DNA of 64,000 nt, from assembly GCA_944470555.2 (NCBI GenBank), contig OX104129.1, positions 44,735,998-44,799,997 of the forward strand, written 5' to 3'. The translations under genes were made by a program, and so were the position numbers. This stretch comes from Heterobilharzia americana (lineage: Eukaryota; Platyhelminthes; Trematoda; Strigeidida; Schistosomatidae). Shown piece after piece: positions 24,866 through 37,264 of this stretch (within the stretch, counting starts at the first letter, position 1; each line of letters opens with the position of its first letter). The notes below the pieces were generated by a model. That model was not told where the DNA came from and did not search any database. It was given only the letters and a program-made list of their open reading frames with translations.

Positions 24866-27841
24866 CCAATAGTAGTGTTTAGTTTTTGATTTATCAATAC
24901 TACATCAAAAGTTGTAAATGAATGACCTATGAAAAGAATAGGATTAGCAGTAAAATCCAGTAACTTGTTCATTTCACTTATAATAACCGAGACACTCGCT
25001 GTCAAATAGAAAAAATGTTAACTGTATCTTCAGTACATTTGATCATCAATTCCTGTTTTTACTTTTTTTGTGATACTAAAAAAACGATTCAGCAAATTTC
25101 GAGTGTTCAGCAAAGTGTTACGCAATAGTATCCAACTTTATGGATATTTTCTGATGATTTGTTACAGAAAACTTGTTTTTATGTTTAAATAGCTTAGCAG
25201 TTTGCAAATTATTCGAATATTGCATCACCCATTTTGATTTTTTCCACAGCTTAGTGAAAGTTTTAAATTTTTTGTAGCTATAATACTTAAGTTGAAAATC
25301 ACTAAACCAAAATCATGGATTCTGATGTGTGAAATGAAACTGTTGAGCAACGAATGAACTAAACGAGTAGTAAAACCTAAAGATTTCGCCCATTATATCA
25401 GAAGGATCTTAAATTCAGGTGACTATTATGTTCATTTCACACTGCAAAAGTGTGGAAATACGACGCTTCATAGTATCCCCTAAGTGTTATATTTATTATC
25501 AGTACACACTTTGTTCCACGTCCCGGTACATTGAATACAGCTGTATTTTGGAGGAAACATAGAACTACTATACTATTCCAAGATTCATTATATGATTTTC
25601 CTTTTGGATTATTATGCTCATAGATTTTAATCTTCTGAATGATGATATCACGGTAGCTTTTTGGATGTAAAACATCTAGATGTTGGAAACACTAATCTTA
25701 ACTAAGCTAAATACACTCACAAACAAACTGGATTTCACTTTCAGATTACTTTTCTCACACATCCACACCCATTCACATCTTCACCTTGAACTTATGGAAC
25801 AGTTACTCATAACGATAACATTTATTTCCATATTATTATAATGTGTGAATAAGGTGTTCTGATTTGTCGTCATTTACTATTTTTAAAAAGGCAACAACTA
25901 GAAGTGGTTTTGGTGTCTGAAGATGGGGCTTTCAAGTGGTCGTGAAATGTCAGAAATTTACTTTGCTATCTCAGTGGGATTTTACAAATATATTTCCCTT
26001 ATGATTTTGACAGTTTCATTGTTTATGAATTTTTCTTAACTTACCTGACTAAAATTACTGTTATTTCATACACAAGATAGGACTCGACTAGTTGCTTGCT
26101 ACGGAAAATGTAATCTGTTATTAATTTCTATTTTATGCACATGAATTATTGACGATACTGAATTGGCGCATACACAGACATGCATAATATCAATAGAATG
26201 ACGTATAAAATCTTTACGGGAATCTCCACTGTAGTCACTAGAATTCCACAGCGTTTCTTTCCATTAAATTGTAATATCTGCCAATTAACCTTATTCCTCA
26301 ATACCACCTAATGAAAATAGAAAGCTGAAATACCTTGCAACATGTACTAATTTCCTCGACTTTGTCAATTCATACTAATTTATGTCGTGAAAAATTTGGA
26401 GTTTATCGTAAACATCTAAATCTATGGCGTAAATTATTATTCCTATTGAAAATAAATCTTACGGAATCCTAAAATTTTCAAGAAACATTCTAACCACTTA
26501 TTATGAGCCTTTGTCCTTTTAAAAACAGGAATACTGGAAACCAAAGAACAGATGATATCTTTCATCTTCCAATGAGATTCTTAAAATAAGACATGTTATG
26601 TCAAAATATACTACTGAGTAATTTGAATAGATAGAAACCACTCAAGTTGAACTTGAGATTTTGCCAGACAGATCAGAATGATCTAAATACAAAACGGCCG
26701 TTTCTCTTGTTTGCTGCCGAGCTCATCGGCGGTATACCCCAAAAAATCCACCTAACAGAGCCAAATTATTCATGTTCTAAATGTAACCGGATAAAATCAC
26801 TTTTGTGACTGATTAGCAAATCTATTCTAGTCCCACGGATGTCCAATAGGGAGTTAAATAGCACATTGACTGTAATGCCAGTGACATTGATATAAATCAA
26901 TGAATTATATTAATCTTTCTTAGAGAATTCTCTACAATGATCTTGTATCGGTGAGATCCAGGTCATTACATTATCCGATGATCCTTTTTTTAAACTTTTC
27001 TTAAAATGTAATGGCACACTTGTTGACTTATGTTAAAAAGTCTGGAAAATTTTAGATTGACTTTGTTCTATCTCAAATGCCTTCAAGAAATTCCCTTTAA
27101 ATTACATTTCACAGATGTATTCCATGCATTCTGTGTATTCCATGTACTCCATAGTACCATAGTTGGTCTTGCTGAGGTAATGATTTGGTTTACGAAATGA
27201 CTATAAAGTTAACAGATTTTAGGTTCACACTGGCACAGATACACAATAATATCAACAAAACATAATGAAATTACACCACGATTTGAATGTAATTCAAAAA
27301 CAGAATATGTTTACATGACTCAAAAAACAGATAAGAAGCCCAGTGAAGGCTTATCGGATATCAATACATAACATGTAACCTAGAAACACAAAGACACCCA
27401 TCTACTGAATATGCTCAAGTATAAACAGGTACACATGTGCCATATGCTAAAACCACTCATAACATAAATCAAAGACTAGGTAGCAGAAATGACTTCCTTC
27501 TTAATTATTAATGAAATGAGAAAATAAAATGAACAACTTGACAACATCAGAATCAAGTTGTAAATAGTCTCATGATTCCTTTTCTCTTCTTGATTTGGCG
27601 AAGAGAAATAGAAAGAGATACGTGAGTTATTATTTTTCATGACATTTATCGTAGCAGCAGTAATGATGACTTACAGCAGTGTTATTTTATTCTGTAAGCA
27701 CTTTGTTCTTGTCGAAAAAAAGTAGTTACTGATATAAGCAGCTGCTTGGTTTTTGTATGCTGCGTGATTGCATACACGCTTATTGCATCGGTGCAGCGAT
27801 GTGTATAAGACCTACACATTCATTCAGTCAAACTTTACTCG

Positions 27842-27844
<3 letters not shown>
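24866..27844. other. AT-rich non-coding DNA
   Basis: Nothing that I can assign to a gene or a known repeat. Confidence 0.45.

Positions 27845-27912
<68 letters not shown>
27845..27912. repeat. (AT)n microsatellite, about 68 bp
   Basis: Uninterrupted alternating AT. Both open frames crossing it (27,757-28,038 and 27,768-27,959) are artefacts of the repeat. Confidence 0.97.
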
Positions 27913-27915
<3 letters not shown>

Positions 27916-30900
27916 CTTATGTTTACCGCTTCAAATGTGAAAAGAAACAGGATTCATGAAAATGAAGTTTTGATTGCCACGATGTCATGCACAGACAAAC
28001 ATGCATCTATGTACGATTATAACATCCTCATGGAATAAACTTGGATAGCATTGATAACATCCTGATTTGTCCGTGTTATGAGGCAATCTAATTAATTTTT
28101 TGTTCATTTTTGTCAATATCGATGTTGGTTACTTTCAATTGCTAGTTAGTTATTTTATTTTATAAATTCAGATGATGTTCATATTACACATCTGAACGAC
28201 AGCCATAGATATTTAACTAAGGATACAGGTTAAGTGAGAATATTAAGTCCACAAACATGGTTGAGCAACTGATTTACATAAAAGTTTGTTGTTATGTCAC
28301 TTAAAATTAAAAAGGAATAAATAGTTGCTAAGTTTATGAAGAATTTAAAGATGGCTAAAAATACCACCTTCAAGAATTTGATAAAACTGTCCAAAGTAAA
28401 CAAGTATTATTCACTATATGATACATTTAATAGGAGAACTAAAATGGAACTATATTCAGCTACAGTGCTTAAATTCCATACTTACATAAGTAACAGGAAG
28501 ACCAATCAGATCTTTTCGTTGTCTAAGAATTTTTTACTTCATCAGATAAAGGGATGGACGGAGAAAATTACCTAGTATCCTTAGAATAAGATAGGCTACT
28601 AGCCCATTACTTACCTATTTTCAATAATCATGATTGAAAATCACCCTTAAAGTAGCCAGGAATACCTCCAGCAAAATTTAAAAAACTAGAATTACTCACC
28701 ACCAGTGGTTCTCTGATAAAACAAAGTGCTTCAGTATGCTACGTTTGATATTGCTAGCATCATAATTTCCGTAAATTAGGAGTGAAATGTTGAACTCAAT
28801 GCGCAAAACCCTTTAGTCTGCAGTCGAAATATTTAAGGTAATATTTAGGACTACTTATGAGTACTAACATTCTAGTACAAATCTTTTTATAATTTCCCCA
28901 GGAACTATTTATTGAGAATTGTTTTACACAATAGTGGTCATAGGAACTTTATGTCACAAACTGCACGAATATTTTTCTTTCCTCATACTTTCTTGTTACT
29001 GACATGAACTTTGAGAAAACTATTAAGCGACTAAGTACTTTCGTGTGAAAATAGCTAGAATCCTCACTTTTTGCATTGCTTTCCACTCAGTGACAAAAGT
29101 TAACTATCTTAGAGTTCGTCATCTGATATATTTTGACTAAAAAAGCTGGTCAGCTATAAAGAGATAATGTAGCTCTTGGAAGCAGTTTAGCCCAGATAAC
29201 CTTTCTTTACAATAAATACATCCAGTATTTCTTCATCATCATCATCAGCATACAGTTTAAACGTGGTAGTAAGTGTCAGACTCAGATCCCACTCCATTTC
29301 TTCGACCCGGACAACATGATAGTATAATATGCCCTTACATAGTAAATGTGGGTCACAGCCTAATACGTAAGCTTGTGCCTAATAAGTTACAGCTGCATAC
29401 ATCTGAAGTGTTATGACCAAGATAATAGCAGCTGGAATGCAAAAACTTATGATATCTATCGTTTACTCATTCAAAGTATCAACCAAACTTAATGAACATT
29501 GAGAAGTGAGCACAAAAGTACCACCCGAATTTAGCCTACCGTTGTAGGTTTGTGGCATTTCTCGTAGACAGTTCCCACATGTTTGTGGATGGCACATTTA
29601 AACTCCTGAATTCCCCCAAAGTGAATAGTTTCCTCTTTCCATTTATCGAAACACTCCATCTTTCCTTATGTTGAAACCCTTCCCTGTCATGTGGTTATTA
29701 TTCCAAGCTGCCAAGGAATTTTAAAATACTAACGATACAAATACTCGCGGTACTGAACCCTTCTTTTAGATTCAGCTATGATTTAACGCAGTCATATACA
29801 TTAGAAGTGGAATACTGAAAAGCAAACCTGTGGAATTTGAAATTTATATTTCATCAGACACAAAGTGGATATTTGTGGTAATAGCCTAAAATCTTATGTT
29901 CATGTACACCGGTTCAAAAAGGAACTTTTATTCAGATGATAAGTGCACATGACTTAAGAACTCATAGATGCATCTCAAATCTTAGTTTGAGAACTGTTAT
30001 CTTCCTTCAAGGCTAACCTTACTCCAACTGCAATCCCACTTCTACATAAAATCCAAAATTTGCAATAAGGCACTTGAAAATTTATCAGTCTGAGGTGCAA
30101 GGATTGCTCGAACAATTATAATTGCATTGCACACTTGCAATTTTTCATTGACTTAACATCGTTATGTATTACATTACAGAAGAAATGAAGCATGACTTTG
30201 TCAATTGGTTGGAGATATTCGGAAGGAAGCTCTAGACCTAAGTTTGTGCTTACTAGTAGGCGTCAGCAATGTGTATCTGTAAAATGATCGATAGAGTTAG
30301 TTAGGTCAGCACTCTGGACTAGACCATATGATATCGATTTCTCTCCATTGACTATTCAATAAATATGGCTCTCATAATAAACTCACTACTAGGTGATAGT
30401 ATATTTAACGATAACAATGAACAAATGCAAATGAATACAATGGTAGCTATTTTACAAGTTGGCACTTCATGGTTCAGTAATTAAGTAAGTTCGATATTTT
30501 CCACGGTTTTTATTTGTGAGTATTCTCAATGACTAACTTCTTCACTAAACATCTCTCAAAAGTCAGTTGGAAGAGAGAAAAATTTCCCATTTAGTTATAG
30601 CCATACCCTGCATGATGCGTGAGTTGACCGAAATAAAAACTTACTGAGTAGATAGCGTGATAAATGATTATCACTAAATATTTTATTGGATCTATGAACT
30701 ATTTTCATGACTTTAAGCTCCCGCGTATATTTATTCTTTGGTTTGCACTCCCATAAACATCCTCTACAGCAAATGATAATAATAATGTAATACATTTCAT
30801 ACAAGATAAGCTACAAATGGAATGTAACATGATGAAGAGTCAATTAACTAATTGATTGCATAGTCAACTTAAACTGACAAGATTTGATCACCACTTAAGA

Positions 30901-31439
30901 TTAGATAGTGTAAAATCAATTATAATCTAGCTTAAAGTCTTTCAGCTTTGGGTAGCTTATAAATATGAAAAGAAGACTTACTAGAAACGGTTACGTGAAA
31001 CGATACATTTTTTACTCCTGACAATGACCGGATATCCTTTTCAATTAGCTTATATCGATTGATCCTGCTGTACAGTATGATGAAGTGAATGCGAGATAAT
31101 TACTTCAAAATGAGAAATAAACTGATCTAACCTTAGATGTAAATTTCAAGAAAAATTCCAAGTGTCTATCTACCTATCTAAGCATGAAATGGAAAAAGAC
31201 CTCTAAAAAGAATGCAAAACAGTAAATGAATATAACTAGGGGTAACCGATGAACATTCATTTTCGAGGATCACAGTTACAGATAATACAGTAGACAAGCT
31301 GCCAGTACTGAAAATGAAACTAACATATGTTACGAGTTCGCCAGCCTAGATATGTATTCAGTTTCCTGTTATGATGAACTGATAGTTATGCGTCATGAAT
31401 CCGCATAGTAGCCGGACAAAAGCCTGTCAGCAACTCAGC
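27913..31439. other. AT-rich non-coding DNA
   Basis: No supported exon. The Lys-rich frame at 28,336-28,575 and the frame at 30,595-30,804 lack splice or promoter support. A short tca triplet run lies at about 29,233. Confidence 0.4.
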
Positions 31440-31525
31440 TTTTAGCTCACTGCGTCACTAACAAGTAGGCCATCCTGCCGTGACCAAGATTTTCATTTCA
31501 TCTTTAATCATTCCCAGTATCAATT
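31440..31525 (+). repeat. SINE tail
   Basis: gaccaagattttcatttcat followed by ctttaatcattcc matches the tail of the tRNA-derived copy at 35,380-35,408 (aggttttcatttcccctttaatcatcc). The promoter half upstream is degraded. Confidence 0.45.
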
Positions 31526-31824
31526 TTTATTGAACACAAAAAATCCCATTGATTTTTCTAAATAATGTCAGTTCATGATGGATACCAACCTAGAATCAAT
31601 AGGACCCCCCAAAAGGTTCCCAAATGAACTACTGTTTGCACTGTACGCATTAATTAAGATTTCATACATTGGTAGAAACAATCGCCCAGCTGATATAAAT
31701 CCATGATAATGGTGAATTTTAATTTATTTAAAGTAATGTGAGTGGGAAATCAGAAAAACAATTACAGTTATAACATGAACCTGCTTTATCTCCGGTGGCC
31801 AGATAATGTCTGTAATCTAGTCCT

Positions 31825-31912
31825 AAAGGAGGCCAGAATAGCTCAGTGTTAATATCTCAGACTGTAACACTGGGTGACGCGTGTTCGAACCTTGAGTTTG
31901 CAGCTACACCTT
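31825..31912 (+). repeat. tRNA-derived SINE head
   Basis: agaatagctcagtgttaata (box A-like) and cgtgttcgaaccttgag (box B) stand about 35 nt apart. The insertion in the D-arm and the lack of acceptor pairing make it a SINE rather than a tRNA gene. Confidence 0.55.
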
Positions 31913-32287
31913 GTTGACGTGTTCCAAAAGCATGGAATCTGCTTCGTGCCAATGGAATCTAACCAACTAATACAGTTAAACCTTATCTAATTGAACCTCA
32001 GCTAATTATGCATCTAAATGTAACCTTAGAGGCAATGTTATTACTAGTTCTCCATATTCACTGATTTCACTTTATATCGTTACTTAACCTGCAGTAAACC
32101 TCAATTTATCTCTTTATGTTTTTTCTTAAATTCAGAACATAATTATCAATTTAATGAACAAATCTTACCAAATATAACTAATTTCATTAGATTAACAAGA
32201 ACCTCTGCAAAAAATACCTTTCCTAAAATTTCCCTCAACACAGATACCATAATCTCTTTAGCCCGAAATGTATTCCAACTACTATGA
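31913..32287. other. AT-rich non-coding DNA beside the palindrome
   Basis: No gene or repeat recognised. Confidence 0.45.
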
Positions 32288-33155
32288 AATTATCTATTCA
32301 GCGACTCATTTTCACACCTGTACATTTGTAAATATATGAACAAAATAATGGGATGTTCCAGACAAGTTTCCAGTCAAAGGTCAAACTTAATCGACATGTG
32401 TATGCAGGGAGTGAAATGATATTACGTAACACAAGATATGATCTCATTGGCTTTTTATAAAATACAATGAACAGCAAGATTTGGTATCTGGTATAATTAA
32501 TCAATAAACATGTAATGAAATATTAATTGATAAATAAAATACAAAATAGAATGTAAACTGAAGTACAGAGTAGCTGGTTAAGGCGGTTGTAAAGAGTGTT
32601 TGTTCACGTTTCTTTTGAATACACAGTTGAGGTACGACTTACCCACTCAGCTATTTATGAGCAAGTGAAGTTGTAAATACACATTCATGAGGTCCATGTC
32701 ATGTCAACAGCTGATTCAGCAGTGCATGAAAGACAAGCTAGTACATCGGGCCTCATGAATGTGTATTTACAACTTCACTTGCTCATAAATAGCTGAGTGG
32801 GTAAGTCGTACCTCAACTGTGTATTCAAAAGAAACGTGAACAAACACTCTTTACAACCGCCTTAACCAGCTACTCTGTACTTCAGTTTACATTCTATTTT
32901 GTATTTTATTTATCAATTAATATTTCATTACATGTTTATTGATTAATTATACCAGATACCAAATCTTGCTGTTCATTGTATTTTATAAAAAGCCAATGAG
33001 ATCATATCTTGTGTTACGTAATATCATTTCACTCCCTGCATACACATGTCGATTAAGTTTGACCTTTGACTGGAAACTTGTCTGGAACATCCCATTATTT
33101 TGTTCATATATTTACAAATGTACAGGTGTGAAAATGAGTCGCTGAATAGATAATT
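32288..33155. repeat. perfect 405-bp inverted repeat with 58-bp spacer
   Basis: The left arm 32,288-32,692 and right arm 32,751-33,155 are exact reverse complements in my reading, around the axis 32,721.5. The first mismatch outside is 32,287/33,156. The spacer is 32,693-32,750. Identical 68-codon frames occur in mirror image at 32,298-32,504 (minus) and 32,939-33,145 (plus). They are a consequence of the symmetry and have no gene features. The arms hold no recognised transposase, terminal motif or tRNA-like promoter. Confidence 0.95.
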
Positions 33156-33284
33156 ACCCTCATTCTGACTTTTTTTGTTTCTCGATGACCAAATGAGTAT
33201 TTTTCGTTACTATAAAATTGAGAGCGTATGGATGTTATCAACTGATTTGAAATTTCAAACAGCATGAATTCTGGTTATTTACAT

Positions 33285-33368
33285 TTGGTGATCGAAAGTA
33301 GAATCCATGACACACATTTCTTTATATCTGAGATATACCATCTGGATGTACCCGCACCTTAGGGTTTT
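33285..33368 (-). repeat. remnant of Smα-like hammerhead SINE
   Basis: On the minus strand gaaatgtgtgtcatggattc parallels the gaaatgcgcgtcctggattc of the copy at 24.75 kb, preceded by a gtacatccagatgg block (stem I and start of the core). The central core is partly deleted. Confidence 0.45.
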
Positions 33369-33487
33369 TGTTCTTACTGATTAGCACTATAATTCTACCA
33401 AGTTTTATGATATTAGCCCAATAAGCAGTTTCTTCCTAGTCTTCGGATCACTGAAAAAATTTTATCACTCAGTTTGTTTGATAAATC

Positions 33488-33730
33488 CTTAATTGAAAGC
33501 CTAGGCACACAAGTCTGTTGTTTCGTCCTAGTGAGACACTCCTCGGCAGTGTACACCCACGACCCCGTTAGGGATCGAAGACAAGACCTTCAGGTTCCAC
33601 ACCCCGCATCCTACCATTCAGCCACTTCGACGGAATCTACTGGTCCACACTTTCCTGCTGCTGTCGATCCATGATGAATACTGGCTTGAAATCAGTAAAT
33701 GCTCATAAACCTCCAAAATGAATTATCATC
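33488..33730 (-). repeat. Smα-like SINE, minus copy joined to an inverted 3' part
   Basis: On the minus strand box A (gtggctgaatgg) near 33,624 and box B (gtcttcgatccc) near 33,575 make a well-kept tRNA-like promoter. A hammerhead block follows at about 33,550-33,500 (ccgagga ... aggacgaaaca). CUGANGA is changed to CCGAGGA, stem II is disrupted and the cleavage triplet is shifted, so it is probably inactive. To its right (33,668-33,727) lies the 3' part of another copy in plus orientation (ccatgatgaata ... cataaacctccaaa), matching the tail at 34,050-34,095. Confidence 0.6.
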
Positions 33731-33899
33731 CACTACTCATTAGTGACTTTCTTAGAGATGAGATTTTCTAGAGCTCTTCCTAGTGAGAAGACGTAACCGG
33801 TGAGGCAAATAAAGTCAGAATTGAGGACAGGTACTGAACACTAACCCTAACTATATCGTGAACTAATAGAAGTAAGAAAATGATGTGCATTGGATTCTG

Positions 33900-34100
33900 A
33901 CCTGGTGATTCGATGGTTACGTGCCGAACGTGGGACCTGGAGTCAATCCCTGGCGTGGTCGTGGGTGCGCACTGCTGAGGAGTCTCGTGCCAGGACGAAA
34001 CAGACGTCTAGTGCTCAACACTTCTTTGAGTGACGTCAACCCATGATGAATATATCAACTCGAAATCAACCGAATCCCAATAAACCTCCAAATTGAAATA
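33900..34100 (+). repeat. Smα-like SINE with hammerhead ribozyme
   Basis: The order is a weak box A-like stretch (gattcgatgg), a box B-like stretch (ggagtcaatccc at 33,931-33,942), the hammerhead at 33,967-34,016, then the tail with catgatgaata and ataaacctccaaattgaa. It lies about 270 bp from the oppositely oriented copy at 33.5 kb. Confidence 0.65.
33967..34016 (+). ncRNA. hammerhead ribozyme with complete consensus core
   Basis: Self-cleaving RNA of the type I/Smα design. Stem I is gcactg (33,969-33,974) with tagtgc (34,009-34,014), six pairs including one G-U. The core is ctgagga at 33,975-33,981, which fits CUGANGA. Stem II is gtct (33,982-33,985) with ggac (33,993-33,996), closing the 7-nt loop cgtgcca. 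gaaa is at 33,997-34,000. Stem III is the minimal two pairs ac/gt around the loop agac. The cleavage triplet is gtc, with cleavage expected after 34,008. All invariant positions that I can check are present. Such ribozymes are known in schistosome Smα SINEs, where they cut RNA multimers. Activity is inferred from the fold. Confidence 0.75.
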
Positions 34101-34941
34101 ACTAATTGTTATGGATGTAAATTAATCGCGCAATAAAACACTCTTGCTAGTTTCTGAAGTGTCGTTGCGAAGAGTATTAGAAATTATTATATATGCTGAA
34201 TGAATTACACATTTTATGAATGAACAAAATATAGCACTATTTTTACAGCTGTAATGAGGATGGTGCTAGCGCAAATCCATAACGTAGTATTTCTAATCTG
34301 CTTTCAGCCAAAATAAGAGATTTCCCTGGGTTTGCTGTTAATATGAATTAGGCCTAAAATATCAGCTTGAAGAATTGTAACAAATATAGAGTATTTCATC
34401 TTTTAATGCAGTCCATCTCTAGTTTAGATGATGGCAATCGAAATGAAACGAGTGTAATAAAGCAGTGGAAAGTTGAAAGATCTACACTCTCTTAAATTAG
34501 AAAATCATAAGTTAAAGTTGTTGTTAACCTTGTATTGAGCTGGAGCTTTGCTATTAAATGTTAAAAAAAGGAACTCCAAAATGGTCTACCTGTTTGTTAG
34601 TTTCTTTATAATCAGCATAGGTTATTGGAATTATCATATGCAATAAAGCGATGCTTAGGGCAGATCAACTTTTTTTTTACTTCAACTCGATTTTTTAAAA
34701 AGCATCTCACTTTGAAGTACACTACTTGGTAACTAGATAGTGAATAATATCAGACTTTCTAGTCCGATATACTATAGTTGAATTTTGCATTGCTGCAACA
34801 GTGATTTGTGACAACCAATCATAACATACTGTATTTTATCTTGTAAGAATTCAGGCAAATAATGCGAATTTAATGTTTGCCGGTATTCATCGACAAGACA
34901 AGTTAGAAAACATTCAATTAATGCTGCTTCGCATATTACAG
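34101..34941. other. AT-rich DNA, probably intron of the downstream gene
   Basis: Contains one possible exon-like segment at about 34,250-34,284 (ttttacag acceptor, then V-M-R-M-V-L-A-Q-I-H-N, then gtagta). Its phase does not fit the next confident exon, so I do not join it. Confidence 0.35.
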
Positions 34942-36953
34942 CCCATGTTCTCCAAACACTGCAGTTAGATAGACTTCTGCTGACATATTTAAGTAAGAAA
35001 AATCTTATGACAAATAACTGTTAACTTGATTAATTTTACACGTTCTGTTTCTGTGAAACTACAGATACATTGCATTAAATGAATATTTTGACAGTATAAT
35101 ACTGCAAGCTCATACATTATAAGATTAAATTGAACAGTTAACATGAACACTGATAACTTTCAGCGAAATATCTAATGGAATTATGTCGAAATAACCTAAC
35201 CAGTTATTTCCCATACATAGAAAAGAACGACTAAGAAAGTAAATGGGAAGCTGAGCGAACATACTTTGATGGTTGAATTGAATTTAAGACCAGGTCAGCG
35301 TCTCGGTCCCGTATCACCGTTGGTAGAGCATCAGGTTGGTAACTTGAAGTCCGTAAGTTCGAACCTTATCGTCACCCAGGTTTTCATTTCCCCTTTAATC
35401 ATCCTTCCGTATCACTCTGCCATACCACAGTTATCTTAATCTGATTGAAAACAAATCACCTGCAAAATCTTTCTAATCATCTCAATGTACAGATCGGACG
35501 AAAAACAATAATTTTGATGCTAGAAATTTCCTATTACGGGCGCGTACGAAGATGTGTCATTCTGCTAAAATGTGGAACAGTCTTTAATATTTTTATATAT
35601 TACATACTGATTCTGATTTCATTTGTTTCCAATCATGTACTAAATCCATCATAGATCTAATATTTCTATTTGTTATCTGAATTTCGAAATTGAAGTATGT
35701 TTCATCGATTCCTTCGTTTCCCTTTTCATGATCATTTCAGTGGCATCCTTATGTCACATAGATCCAAAAATTGTCAAGAATGTTCTTCAGAGTCTAATTG
35801 GTGATCATTTGGATTATGAAATGTTAATCAATACTTGGTTACAAAACTGCCTTGATTCAAGACGAGGTAATTAAATTTCCGTAATTTTATAAAACTTTCA
35901 CTTTGTTATCCGATAAGGTTTATTGATGAAGAATAAGAATTGCGGAAGTGTCCTAAGAACTTCAATTTTCATGAAAAGAACCGGTGATGTGACCTTGAAG
36001 TTAACAGCCAGTTGTTCTACCAGCTAAGTTATGAAAATGAACTCCTAAGCAGGTCTAAAACAGATTAGTCACTAAGTGTTGCGTACTGATGTTCTATGAA
36101 TGAGCGAAACTAAATATATAACTTTCTGCGCTACATATAAGTACGAGGCCCATTTAAATATGCATTGAAAATAATAGGATGCATTGCTGATGTTATTTCT
36201 CTGAATAATAGCTGCACATAAGTTTAACATTGAGAATAAATTCAGACAGGAAAGTAAGGCTGATAAGTAAAAATAGCAGGTTTTCAGCAACATGTGCACA
36301 GTCACAGGGTCTGCTTCTGTTTGCTTCTTATAATGAAAAACGATACAAAAACTTCATAAAAATAAATAATACATAAACAGCATTGTTGGAAGGTATAAAT
36401 CTACCGACTTGCTACAGTTCGAGAAAGTAATGAACAACTTTTGGATCTGAAATAAATGAATCTTAAATAGTTGTTTCCTACCAAGAGTTCGAGCCCTTAC
36501 GTGTGGGAGAAATATCACATAGCTCTAAAATATATCCAAAAACAATGTCTTGATTTTTTACATCAGTAATATCTTATAAGAAAAATTGGAAATGCACTTA
36601 TAAATGTTTCCTCAATATACTTTATAATATGTAGGAATACAAAAGCCACAACCAAGCAAATTATATCATAAGTAAATCCACCACCTAAACATATTCATTT
36701 TCCAATCTACACTCAAAGTGTAACGATTATCTCATGCATACATAGTTTCATCGTAGTCCATCTTCTTCCGTTTCGGCTCATGATAACTACTTCATAATCA
36801 GATTCTCTATAATTTCCCTGGAATTTGAACTATTATCTTTATTAGTTGATATGTTTTCAGTTATTAAATAGGTTCTAGTCGGAGATACACTAATGTATGC
36901 ATACTTTTTTCTTGTTTTCAGAAATTTTGCAGAAGCGTCCGTACTACGGTTGA
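34942..36953 (+). CDS. 3' end of an unidentified multi-exon gene (three exons)
   Basis: Three exons join without breaking frame: 34,942-34,992 (acceptor tattacag, donor A|GTAAGA), 35,741-35,866 (acceptor atcatttcag, donor G|GTAATT) and 36,922-36,953 (acceptor cttgttttcag, stop TGA). Phases 1-1 match at both junctions. The encoded end begins H-V-L-Q-T-L-Q-L-D-R-L-L-L, continues M-A-S-L-C-H-I-D-P-K-I-V and L-I-N-T-W-L-Q-N-C-L-D, and finishes K-R-P-Y-Y-G. It looks like amphipathic helices, as in HEAT/ARM-type proteins such as importins, but I cannot name it. Earlier exons should lie to the left and were not found. The first intron carries a plus SINE at 35.3 kb and the second a minus SINE at 36.0 kb. 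Confidence 0.6.
35300..35428 (+). repeat. tRNA-derived SINE inside an intron
   Basis: tatcaccgttggtagagcat (box A) is followed by gtaagttcgaaccttatcg (box B) and the tail aggttttcatttccccttta. No acceptor-stem pairing, so a SINE rather than a tRNA gene. Confidence 0.6.
35970..36050 (-). repeat. tRNA-derived SINE inside an intron
   Basis: On the minus strand aacttagctggtagaacaac is a box A-like sequence, followed by a region ending ggtcacatcaccggttc. The box B is degraded. Confidence 0.45.
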
Positions 36954-37104
36954 AGGCAAATAGATTGAAGACTAACTAAACAAATCCGCGATTAATGCAT
37001 TTCCTTACTGAAATATACAATGATTAAATACACAGAGTATACTCTTCACTTCAAAAGGATGATCAAAGCACTCCTTTTAGAGCACACCAATTAAACTGAA
37101 GTGT

Positions 37105-37110
37105 AATAAA
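37105..37110 (+). terminator. possible poly(A) signal of the upstream gene
   Basis: aataaa, about 150 bp after the TGA at 36,951-36,953, followed by a T run. It fits a 3' end there, but such hexamers are frequent in AT-rich DNA. Confidence 0.3.
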
Positions 37111-37264
37111 TTTTTTCGAGAATATAAAACGGCGCAATTCATATATTAAAACCCAGTTAAGTTAATTACATAACTAAGTCTTAAAGTACTTCACAAAATT
37201 AGTAGCCACCTGGTATAATTCAAATACACCCAGTTCATAACCAACTTAACAACCAATTAAGGTC

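Noticed and set aside
27757..28038. 93- and 63-aa frames rich in Ile-Tyr
   Set aside because: Translation of the second (AT)n tract.
32298..33145. Two identical 68-aa open frames in mirror image
   Set aside because: They are the necessary consequence of the perfect palindrome. Neither has a promoter, splice sites or recognisable protein features.
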